Source: Desulfobacteraceae bacterium (GTDB taxonomy: Bacteria > Desulfobacterota > Desulfobacteria > Desulfobacterales > Desulfosalsimonadaceae). Taken from it: 5,066 nucleotides of DNA. This document shows, one piece after another, positions 1-4,331 of the stretch (within the stretch, counting starts at the first letter, position 1; every line of letters starts with the position of its first letter). The stretch covers positions 1-5,066 of the forward strand of contig JAGGYV010000100.1 of NCBI GenBank assembly GCA_021162325.1. The letters run 5' to 3'. The position numbers and the translations under genes were made by a program. A model generated the notes under the pieces. The model ran no database searches. It had not been told where the DNA came from and worked only from the letters and a program-made list of their open reading frames with translations.

Positions 1-67
1 ATTGATGGCTTCGTAAAAAGTCCAAATTCTTTGTTGCGCTGCATCCTTCGTCTCTTCATGGTACCAT
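1..67. repeat. Possible end of a dispersed intergenic repeat
   Basis: The window opens with GATGGCTTCGTAAAAAGTCC, followed by a TTGTTGCGCTGCATCCTTCG block, and ends in the 10-bp perfect palindrome ATGGTACCAT at 58-67. From memory, sequences of this type (a TTCGTAAAAAGTC core) recur between genes of Desulfobacteraceae; this is recall, not a search. No second copy lies in this window, and the left side is cut by the window edge, so the true extent is unknown. It encodes no plausible protein. Confidence 0.4.
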
Positions 68-152
68 AAGAATTTATGTAATAAAATTACCGCAATATTT
101 TTTTATTTCATCTGCTGAAAACAGATATAGGAAATATGATTTTAACCGGATT

Positions 153-193
153 GGAGGTATTGTATGTTTTTAATAAGTAATAAAGAAAATTAG
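153..193 (+). other. Shine-Dalgarno plus 9-codon mini-ORF, possible gene remnant
   Basis: GGAGGT at 153-158 sits five bases before an ATG at 164-166, an ideal ribosome binding geometry. The frame reads MFLISNKEN and stops at TAG 191-193. Nothing downstream in that frame continues as a protein. It could be the decayed 5' end of a lost gene, a leader peptide, or chance. No family is recognisable. Confidence 0.2.
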
Positions 194-195
194 GG

Positions 196-239
196 GCCTG
201 ACTGTATGATGTTTTATGCCTGACTTTATGATATTTTAT
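196..239. repeat. 22-bp tandem direct repeat, two copies
   Basis: Two adjacent 22-base units, 196-217 and 218-239, each begin GCCTGACT and end TTTTAT. They differ at two positions by eye (20 of 22 identical). The period is not a multiple of three and the unit contains stop codons, so it is not coding. It looks like a local slippage duplication. Confidence 0.75.
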
Positions 240-272
240 ATTAAGGATAACCGACTTCAAATATGATTTTAA

Positions 273-429
273 GGGTTCGGAGATAAATAAGTCATCGAAT
301 TTGGCGCTGGAATTTTTTTCGTCTTCAAGTCGCTTTGCCGAGAGCATAGCTGGCTATTTGACCGACAAAGCAACACAGAAGACGGGAAAAATAATAAGCC
401 AAAACGTCGAGTTATTTATTCCCGAGCCC
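273..429. mobile_element. 157-bp near-palindromic MITE-like element, non-coding
   Basis: The two halves (273-350 and 353-429) are imperfect reverse complements along their whole length, by eye roughly three quarters identical. The outer ends read GGGTTCGG and CCGAGCCC. An inner AT block (ATAAATAA at 283-290 against TTATTTAT at 412-419) and a GTCTTC/GAAGAC pair also match. The centre is a perfect ATAGC-TG-GCTAT hairpin at 346-357. The trinucleotide TAA at 270-272 and again at 430-432 could be a target-site duplication, though TTA(A)GGG at both ends makes the exact boundary ambiguous. There is no transposase inside, so mobility would need one in trans. As RNA it would fold into one long hairpin. 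The mobile interpretation is inference; the symmetry is directly visible. Confidence 0.65.
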
Positions 430-461
430 TAAGCAAGAAGATAAATTCGAAACGATCCAAT

Positions 462-521
462 TTTGAATTAATAACAAAAGATTTGAATTAATGATAACAG
501 GTTTGAATTAATAATAACAGG
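462..521. repeat. Three tandem 20-bp repeats
   Basis: Units 462-481, 482-501 and 502-521 each start TTTGAATTAAT; the second and third share the end ATAACAGG and differ at one base, while the first is more diverged at its 3' end. The period is exactly 20, close to two helical turns, so any bound protein would meet each unit on the same face. The block sits just beyond the 3' end of coaE. Function is unknown; it is too short and irregular to be a CRISPR array. Confidence 0.8.
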
Positions 522-541
522 AAGGTTCTTATTTTTTAAAA

Positions 542-570
542 AAAATATTACATATTTTCCCCCCTGTCAA
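542..570 (-). promoter_or_regulatory. Possible leftward promoter or weak coaE terminator
   Basis: Read on the minus strand, TTGACA (570-565), a 17-base spacer and TATTTT (547-542) form a reasonable sigma-70-like pair pointing away from coaE into the repeat region. The same bases contain an AT-only 7-bp hairpin (542-548 with 552-558) followed by a run of U in the minus-strand transcript, which could be a weak terminator for coaE. The two readings compete and neither is strong. A run of six G (minus strand) lies inside the promoter spacer. Confidence 0.25.
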
Positions 571-576
571 CTTATT

Positions 577-1206
577 TTAATCATTTTTTATCTTATCGAT
601 AAATTTTATCTTATTGATAAGATTTTCATAAAACCGATCAATCAGGGTTTGTGTCTCTTTTAAGGAACCGTTATTATCAATGACAAAATCTGATTTTTTA
701 ACCTTTTCTTCTTCCGGCATCTGAATGTTCATTAATGCCCTGGCTTGTTTTTGTGTCATTTGATCACGCGCCATAACCCGCAAAACCCTGACATCCATAT
801 TAACAGAAATGGTCAGCACATAATCAAAAAAAACGTCCATTCCGGTTTCAAAAAGCAGGGGCACTTCAACTGCAATGACCGGGTCATGTCGTTTTTTTGA
901 CTTTTCAATTGCCCGGTCCATCTGTAAAAAAACTTCCGGATGCACAAACTGCTCCAGCATTTCTTTCTTTTTTTTGTCCTGAGTGATTAAATCCCTTAAT
1001 TTTTTTCGATTTAATGTTCTATCATCTGACAATATATCGCTTCCAAAATAATCAACAATATTATTATACGCCGGTGTCCCCGGCAAAACAGCATTTCGGG
1101 AAAACTCATCCGCGCTCACCACCGCCAGGCCTTTTTCTTTCAGGTAGTTGCATACAAAAGATTTTCCGGAACCGACCCCGCCGGTAATCCCCAGTTTCAC
1201 TGGCAT
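577..1206 (-). CDS. coaE: Dephospho-CoA kinase CoaE
   Basis: Cytosolic enzyme of the last step of coenzyme A synthesis: ATP phosphorylates the 3'-hydroxyl of dephospho-CoA. The 209-residue protein shows the P-loop GGVGSGKS (residues 9-16), the substrate-site Asp33 in VVSADEFSR, LEQFVHPEV (84-92), the hallmark VPLLFETG (115-122), the lid-type RVMARD region (143-148), and SDFVIDNNGS (172-181). Length matches the family (E. coli about 206). An ATG nine codons upstream (1231-1233) is in frame, but it lacks a Shine-Dalgarno. The ATG at 1206 has GGTGA ten bases before it and gives the family-typical N-terminus MPVKLGITGG, so I prefer it. The last 12 residues are a tandem duplication of six, an unusual tail. 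The gene is divergent from the plus-strand cca-like gene and shows no operon partner here. Confidence 0.96.
   Translation of the reverse strand: MPVKLGITGGVGSGKSFVCNYLKEKGLAVVSADEFSRNAVLPGTPAYNNIVDYFGSDILSDDRTLNRKKLRDLITQDKKKKEMLEQFVHPEVFLQMDRAIEKSKKRHDPVIAVEVPLLFETGMDVFFDYVLTISVNMDVRVLRVMARDQMTQKQARALMNIQMPEEEKVKKSDFVIDNNGSLKETQTLIDRFYENLINKIKFIDKIKND
585..620 (-). repeat. 18-bp tandem duplication at the coaE 3' end
   Basis: TTATCTTATCGATAA (588-602) recurs as TTATCTTATTGATAA (606-620), offset by exactly 18 bases with one difference. Because 18 is six codons, the CoaE C-terminus reads INKIKF then IDKIKN before the final Asp. TTATCGATAA is itself a perfect palindrome. The frame is preserved, so the duplication lengthens the tail without disrupting the kinase core. 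Confidence 0.7.
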
Positions 1207-1263
1207 AACGTTTGCGTCACCGGATCTTTTCATATGAATGTGTTGAAATTAAATGGGTTTAAT

Positions 1264-1294
1264 ACTATATATTTTTTACAAGTGATTGTATAAA
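1264..1294 (-). promoter_or_regulatory. Candidate coaE promoter
   Basis: On the minus strand, TTTATA (1294-1289) is followed after 17 bases by TATATA (1271-1266); a better -10 match, TATAGT (1269-1264), would have a 19-base spacer. This lies 60 to 90 bases upstream of the chosen coaE start. The surrounding DNA is AT-rich, so chance matches are likely. Confidence 0.3.
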
Positions 1295-1325
1295 GGCGAA
1301 TGAAGCCATAGCCCGGATAAACCGG

Positions 1326-1477
1326 AAAAGTTAAAAGTGAACTAAAGTTTGAAGTGAACTAAAGTTATGGTTAATGCCTTCGGCATTGTCAATTTTTTTA
1401 TATTAAAAATGACCGCGCGTTTCGCGCAGTCCTCGACTTTAGGCACTTTAGATCACTTTAGTCACTTCACACTTTTT
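1326..1477. mobile_element. About 152-bp symmetric repeat element with inner hairpins
   Basis: The outer arms are made of reiterated GTGAACTAAAG-like words. The left arm has two units, 1335-1351 and 1352-1366. The right arm (1435-1477) reads CACTTTAG-type words in reverse complement, so the arms form an imperfect inverted repeat. Between them lie two compact hairpins: AATGCCTTCGGCATT at 1373-1387 (6-bp stem) and GCGCG-TTT-CGCGC extended by GAC/GTC at 1411-1431. From memory, similar CTTTAG-rich arms around these hairpins occur between genes of Desulfobacterota; I did not verify this. There is no transposase. The element fills much of the coaE/cca divergent region and could affect expression of either. 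A plus-strand frame at 1367-1639 runs through it and is not a credible protein. Confidence 0.6.
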
Positions 1478-1557
1478 GAATTTTTAAAAAAGTTTGCCCA
1501 TAAAAAACGCACGAATTTTCGGCAACGCATCATAAAAAAAAATCATTATATTAAAAA

Positions 1558-2952
1558 ATGTTTCAAATCAATACAAATTTTATCCCGCTATCATCTAAAA
1601 CATTTATTGTCGGCGGAACCGTCCGGGACCTCATCATAGATGCCGTCCCCAAAGACATTGATATCGTTACTCTGGATGACCCGAAAAAGCTGGCAGACGA
1701 AATCGCTGCAAATATCCGGGGGCGAATCATAGAGCTGGGTAAACCAGGCATGACGATTTACAGAATCGTCACCAGGGAGCAGACGGTTGACATTGCACCG
1801 GCAAACGGCACATCCATTGAAGATGACCTAAGTAAGAGAGATTTCACAATTAATGCGATGGCTATCGCCCTTGACAATAAAAAAGATAGCCAAAAAATCA
1901 TTGACCCCCATAACGGGATTTCCGATTTAAAAAATAAAACCATCCGCATGATCTCTCCAGACAACCTGAAAAATGACCCGATCAGATTACTCAGGGCTTA
2001 TAGAATTGGATCTCAGCTGGACTTTACCATCGACAACGAAACCAGCCGGGCGATTAAAAGTGCATCTTCCCTTATATACATGTCAGCCGGAGAAAGAATA
2101 AAAGATGAGTTGATGAAATTATTCAGCACCCCCCGTTCCCGTCATTATATATCAATGATGAACGACACCGGACTTTTGACAACGATTTTCCCTGAACTAT
2201 CCCCGTTAAAAAGCTGCTCACAAAATTCTTTTCATCAGTATGACGCGTTTGTACACACGTTAAAAGCGTATGGGTTTCTTGAAAAACTTCTTCATCATCC
2301 GGATTCACTGATGCCGGCAATAAAAAATATAAAAACTTTTTTACCTGATGCGAACCATTATCCGATGTTAAAATACGCCATCCTGCTCCATGATATTGGA
2401 AAACCTGCAGCGCGAACCATCGATTCAAACGGGCGGTTTCATTTTTACAGACACGAAAAAATAAGTGCCGACATGGCCGTAAAAATCAACCAGAGATTGC
2501 GGTTGTCAAACCAGGAGCAGCACTATACAAATTTTATCATTCGAAACCATATAAAACCGTTATCATTATTTACCGCCTATACCCTGAACCGCCTGTCAAA
2601 AAAAGCAATCCCCCGCTTTTTTTTAAAATGCGACCAAATGACAAAAGATATTCTCATTCATACCGCAGCCGATCTCTACGGAAAAGGAACCACTGAAAAT
2701 ATCCGGAAAAACACCCGGGCCTTTATTGAATTTTTAAACCATATGATCATTCAGTATAATCATTCTTTTCTCCCCAAAAAATCAACCCCGCCGCTCATCA
2801 CGGGTGATGACCTGATCAATGAATTCGGACTAAAACCATCGCCCTTGTTTTCAAAAATTCTTCAGCATGTTGAAGAAGCACGGTTTTCAGACAATATCAC
2901 CACCCGAAACGAAGCGTTTATACTTGTAAAAAAAATTTTAGATCGAGCATGA
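1558..2952 (+). CDS. cca: tRNA nucleotidyltransferase, class II, with HD domain (CCA-adding type)
   Basis: Adds nucleotides to the 3' end of tRNAs to build or repair the CCA terminus. The 464-residue protein has the polymerase head GGTVRD (19-24), catalytic carboxylates Asp33 and Asp35 in KDIDIV, KRDFTINAMA (93-102), NDPIRLLRAYR (139-149) and ERIKDE (179-184). It continues with a metal-dependent HD domain (LLHDIGKP, His278-Asp279) and an ITGDDL-led helical C-terminus from about residue 414. A TAA at 1552-1554 in frame just upstream of the ATG fixes the start, but no Shine-Dalgarno is visible, so initiation may be weak. In the usual EDxxR motif the Glu is Asn139 while Asp140 and Arg143 remain. 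Sequence alone does not separate a full CCA-adding enzyme from a C-adding, A-adding or poly(A) polymerase relative; some Desulfobacterota are known to split these activities. Family certain, exact specificity not. Confidence 0.88.
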   Translation: MFQINTNFIPLSSKTFIVGGTVRDLIIDAVPKDIDIVTLDDPKKLADEIAANIRGRIIELGKPGMTIYRIVTREQTVDIAPANGTSIEDDLSKRDFTINAMAIALDNKKDSQKIIDPHNGISDLKNKTIRMISPDNLKNDPIRLLRAYRIGSQLDFTIDNETSRAIKSASSLIYMSAGERIKDELMKLFSTPRSRHYISMMNDTGLLTTIFPELSPLKSCSQNSFHQYDAFVHTLKAYGFLEKLLHHPDSLMPAIKNIKTFLPDANHYPMLKYAILLHDIGKPAARTIDSNGRFHFYRHEKISADMAVKINQRLRLSNQEQHYTNFIIRNHIKPLSLFTAYTLNRLSKKAIPRFFLKCDQMTKDILIHTAADLYGKGTTENIRKNTRAFIEFLNHMIIQYNHSFLPKKSTPPLITGDDLINEFGLKPSPLFSKILQHVEEARFSDNITTRNEAFILVKKILDRA

Positions 2953-2958
2953 CCCTTC

Positions 2959-2985
2959 TTGACATTACGGAATTATTTATATAGT
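2959..2985 (+). promoter_or_regulatory. Candidate adk promoter
   Basis: A perfect -35 TTGACA (2959-2964) lies only seven bases after the cca stop codon. TATAGT (2980-2985), a five-of-six -10 match, follows at a short 15-base spacing. Transcription would start near 2992, giving a leader of roughly 110 bases before adk. Inverted repeat ATTACGG/CCGTAAT (2964-2970, 3000-3006) brackets the -10 region and could serve a regulator. There is no intrinsic terminator between cca and adk, so readthrough from cca is also possible. Confidence 0.45.
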
Positions 2986-3040
2986 TTTATTTTTTTTTAC
3001 CGTAATATTTCGTTAATTTCTTTAAAAAATGATTATCAGA

Positions 3041-3077
3041 TACCGTTTCTTCAATCTAATAAGATACCCTAACGGTA
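3041..3077 (+). promoter_or_regulatory. Inverted repeat in the adk leader
   Basis: TACCGTT at 3041-3047 and AACGGTA at 3071-3077 are perfect 7-base reverse complements separated by 23 bases, located just before the adk ribosome binding site. They could form a leader hairpin or be an operator. The AT-rich loop makes a stable RNA structure uncertain. Confidence 0.25.
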
Positions 3078-3090
3078 ACCATATATTATT

Positions 3091-3098
3091 AAAGGAGA
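3091..3098 (+). promoter_or_regulatory. adk ribosome binding site that decides the start
   Basis: AAAGGAGA, with GGAG at 3094-3097, sits six bases before the ATG at 3104. This selects that ATG over the in-frame ATG at 3029, which has no such signal and would add a 25-residue extension foreign to the family. Confidence 0.9.
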
Positions 3099-3103
3099 GA
3101 AAT

Positions 3104-3778
3104 ATGAACGTATTGTTTTTCGGTCCCAACGGCAGCGGTAAAGGCACACAGGGTGCAATTTTAAAAGACAAATACAACTTACCGCATATTGAATCCGGCG
3201 CGATTTTCAGAGTAAACATTAAAGGCGGCACAGAGCTGGGCATGAAAGCCAAAGAATTCATTGATAAGGGCGCACTGGTGCCGGACGGAATCACCATCCC
3301 CATGATCCTTGACCGCTTGCAGGAAGAAGACTGCAAAAACGGTTGGCTGCTTGACGGATTCCCGAGAAATAAAAACCAGGCCATCAAGTTAGATGATGCT
3401 TTAAAAGCCGTGAATATGTCACTGGATATCGTTGTAGAAATCCTGTTAGACCGTGAAATCGCCAAAAACAGAATCATGGGTCGCCGCCTGTGCGTTAACG
3501 ATAACAACCACCCGAACAATATTTTTATCGATGCCATCAAACCGGACGGAGATAAATGCAGAGTTTGCGGCGGCGAGTTAACCTCCCGGGCCGATGATCA
3601 GGATGAAAATGCCATTAATAAACGCCATTCCATCTACTATGATACGGATACCGGCACCATGGCCGCTGCATATTATTTCAGGGATCTTGCTGAAAAGGAT
3701 GATGCCATAAAATACATTACCCTTGAAGGCAAAGCAGCCCTTCCGGATGTTACGGCTGAACTGGTTTCCAAAATATAA
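3104..3778 (+). CDS. adk: Adenylate kinase Adk with metal-binding LID
   Basis: Cytosolic enzyme converting ATP plus AMP to two ADP. The 224-residue, long-form protein has the P-loop GPNGSGKGTQ (7-16), the AMP-binding region with ESGAIFR (30-36) where most relatives have TGD-M/L-LR, LLDGFPR (82-88), GRR (126-128), and the RADDQ...KR stretch (162-174) carrying catalytic arginines and the DD pair. The LID has Cys130, His136, Cys152 and Cys155, that is Cys-X5-His-X15-Cys-X2-Cys. That is the ligand spacing I recall for the Zn/Co/Fe-containing adenylate kinase of Desulfovibrio gigas, rather than the usual four-Cys or E. coli-type metal-free LID. This supports a Desulfobacterota origin and a bound structural metal. 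The gene has a strong Shine-Dalgarno, a likely promoter of its own, and a strong terminator, so it is probably a single-gene unit. Confidence 0.97.
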   Translation: MNVLFFGPNGSGKGTQGAILKDKYNLPHIESGAIFRVNIKGGTELGMKAKEFIDKGALVPDGITIPMILDRLQEEDCKNGWLLDGFPRNKNQAIKLDDALKAVNMSLDIVVEILLDREIAKNRIMGRRLCVNDNNHPNNIFIDAIKPDGDKCRVCGGELTSRADDQDENAINKRHSIYYDTDTGTMAAAYYFRDLAEKDDAIKYITLEGKAALPDVTAELVSKI

Positions 3779-3787
3779 TTCAAATCT

Positions 3788-3818
3788 GAAACCAGGAAAT
3801 ATTATTTTTCCTGTTTTC
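3788..3818 (+). terminator. AT-rich hairpin just after adk
   Basis: CAGGAAA (3793-3799) pairs with TTTCCTG (3807-3813), extended through one C/T mismatch by GAAA (3788-3791) with TTTC (3815-3818). It starts ten bases after the adk stop codon and has T-rich DNA within and after it. It may pause RNA polymerase or stabilise the 3' end ahead of the stronger terminator downstream. Confidence 0.35.
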
Positions 3819-3832
3819 AACAGCACAAATTT

Positions 3833-3875
3833 AAACCGGTATTACCGCAAACGATTGCGGTAATACCGGTTTTTT
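3833..3875 (+). terminator. Strong intrinsic terminator of adk
   Basis: A perfect 18-bp stem pairs 3833-3850 (AAACCGGTATTACCGCAA) with 3855-3872 around a four-base ACGA loop, followed by a T run to 3875. The A run on the other side is short, so it works mainly for plus-strand transcripts. It separates adk from rpsU. Confidence 0.93.
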
Positions 3876-3878
3876 ATT

Positions 3879-3904
3879 GATGCAACTTCCGGACATATTG
3901 CATC
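3879..3904. promoter_or_regulatory. Possible operator-like inverted repeat
   Basis: GATGCAA (3879-3885) and TTGCATC (3898-3904) are perfect reverse complements with a 12-base spacer, located between the adk terminator and the AT-rich rpsU upstream region. The half-site length and spacing fit a dimeric DNA-binding protein, but no regulator is identifiable and chance is possible. Confidence 0.25.
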
Positions 3905-3933
3905 CTTAAATCGATTACTTTGCTAAACTTTAA

Positions 3934-3998
3934 TTTTTACAATAAAAAAAGAAATTTTTTACTTGCAAAAAGAAGTTTTTCTATTTAAAAAGTATAAC
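3934..3998 (+). promoter_or_regulatory. Phased A/T tracts and candidate rpsU promoter
   Basis: A and T runs centred near 3936, 3947, 3957, 3969, 3978 and 3989 recur at roughly helical spacing (9 to 11.5 bases). This predicts intrinsically curved, UP-element-like DNA. TATAAC at 3993-3998 is a plausible -10, but no convincing -35 hexamer stands at the right distance. The predicted start near 4005 leaves a leader of about 28 bases before the rpsU start. Confidence 0.35.
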
Positions 3999-4017
3999 TT
4001 AACAAAAAATTTTAGTA

Positions 4018-4027
4018 AAGGTGGTGA
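4018..4027 (+). promoter_or_regulatory. rpsU Shine-Dalgarno that selects a TTG start
   Basis: AAGGTGGTGA differs at one base from the extended consensus AAGGAGGTGA and ends five bases before TTG at 4033-4035. The in-frame GTG codons at 4021 and 4024 lie within this site and so would lack a binding site of their own. Confidence 0.75.
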
Positions 4028-4032
4028 AGTTT

Positions 4033-4248
4033 TTGAAGGAAATTACAGTCCGCGTAGATGATAATGACATTGAACGCGCCATGCGCATTTTGAAAAAAAA
4101 GATTCAGAATGACGGTCTGTTCAAACGGTTAAAATTGAAAAAAAACTATGAAAAACCAACGGAATACAGACGGCGCAAAAAACGAGAAGCTTTAAGACGA
4201 CAACGCATTGCCGAGTCAAAACGAAATTCCCGGCCACGTCGTTACTAA
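4033..4248 (+). CDS. rpsU: 30S ribosomal protein S21
   Basis: Small subunit protein that takes part in initiation by helping mRNA base-pair with 16S rRNA. From the TTG start it is 71 residues, the same length as E. coli S21, and begins MKEITVRVDDNDIERAM. The family pattern is clear: an N-terminal strand, the helix DIERAMRILKKKI, a central KNYEKPTEYRRRKK block (E. coli has FYEKPT) and a very basic Arg-rich C-terminus ending RPRRY. Starting at GTG 4021 would add only MVKF and would place the start inside the Shine-Dalgarno, so TTG 4033 is preferred. The gene is flanked by the adk terminator upstream and its own terminator downstream. Its abundance in the cell would fit the A-tract-rich upstream region. 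Confidence 0.95.
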   Translation: MKEITVRVDDNDIERAMRILKKKIQNDGLFKRLKLKKNYEKPTEYRRRKKREALRRQRIAESKRNSRPRRY

Positions 4249-4271
4249 ACATTAAAAAAACAAGATTCGAT

Positions 4272-4314
4272 AAAACCCGGTAAGAATTTTATCTAAAATT
4301 CTGCCGGGTTTTTT
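4272..4314 (+). terminator. Intrinsic terminator after rpsU
   Basis: AAAACCCGG (4272-4280) pairs with CCGGGTTTT (4304-4312), and the inner AGAATTTTA (4283-4291) pairs with TAAAATTCT (4294-4302), separated by a small 2/1 internal loop. A run of six T (4309-4314) follows the stem. It ends 13 bases before the folC start codon. Confidence 0.9.
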
Positions 4315-4319
4315 GTGAT

Positions 4320-4331
4320 ATGTACCCATGA
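4320..4331 (+). other. Three-codon ORF overlapping the folC start
   Basis: ATG TAC CCA TGA reads Met-Tyr-Pro-stop, and its TGA shares bases with the folC ATG (ATGA at 4328-4331), the layout used in translational restart. No strong Shine-Dalgarno precedes it. It may be chance. Confidence 0.2.

Larger units (their letters stand above)
68..576. other. Gene-free, repeat-rich AT-rich intergenic stretch
   Basis: No open reading frame here has both a ribosome binding site and protein-like composition. The stretch is filled by short non-coding repeats: a 22-bp tandem pair, a long imperfect palindrome, and a 20-bp triple repeat, each listed separately. A minus-strand reading frame at 108-347 begins inside the palindromic element and is composition noise. 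One short frame (164-193) has a good Shine-Dalgarno but codes for only nine residues. The left neighbour of the interval is outside the window. Confidence 0.7.

Noticed and set aside
108..347. Minus-strand reading frame of 79 codons
   Set aside because: Its first third lies inside the palindromic element, it crosses the 22-bp tandem repeat, and it has no family features. It is most likely a phantom protein created by the repeat.
462..521. Mini CRISPR array
   Set aside because: The units are contiguous 20-mers without spacers, and there are no cas genes in the window.
1207..1233. Nine-residue N-terminal extension of CoaE from the ATG at 1233
   Set aside because: There is no Shine-Dalgarno before that ATG, while the inner ATG at 1206 has GGTGA at suitable distance and gives the typical family N-terminus.
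1367..1639. Plus-strand reading frame of 90 codons
   Set aside because: It begins within the second symmetric element, reads through its hairpins, and overlaps the well-supported start of the tRNA nucleotidyltransferase in another frame.
2986..2999. Terminator of cca at the T-rich run
   Set aside because: There is a T run but no GC-containing stem directly before it, so it does not qualify as an intrinsic terminator.
3029..3103. 25-residue N-terminal extension of Adk
   Set aside because: It has no ribosome binding site, contains the leader repeats, and is not found in the family; AAAGGAGA selects the ATG at 3104.
3022..3540. Minus-strand reading frame of 172 codons opposite adk
   Set aside because: It is an antisense shadow of adk with no recognisable domain or upstream signals.
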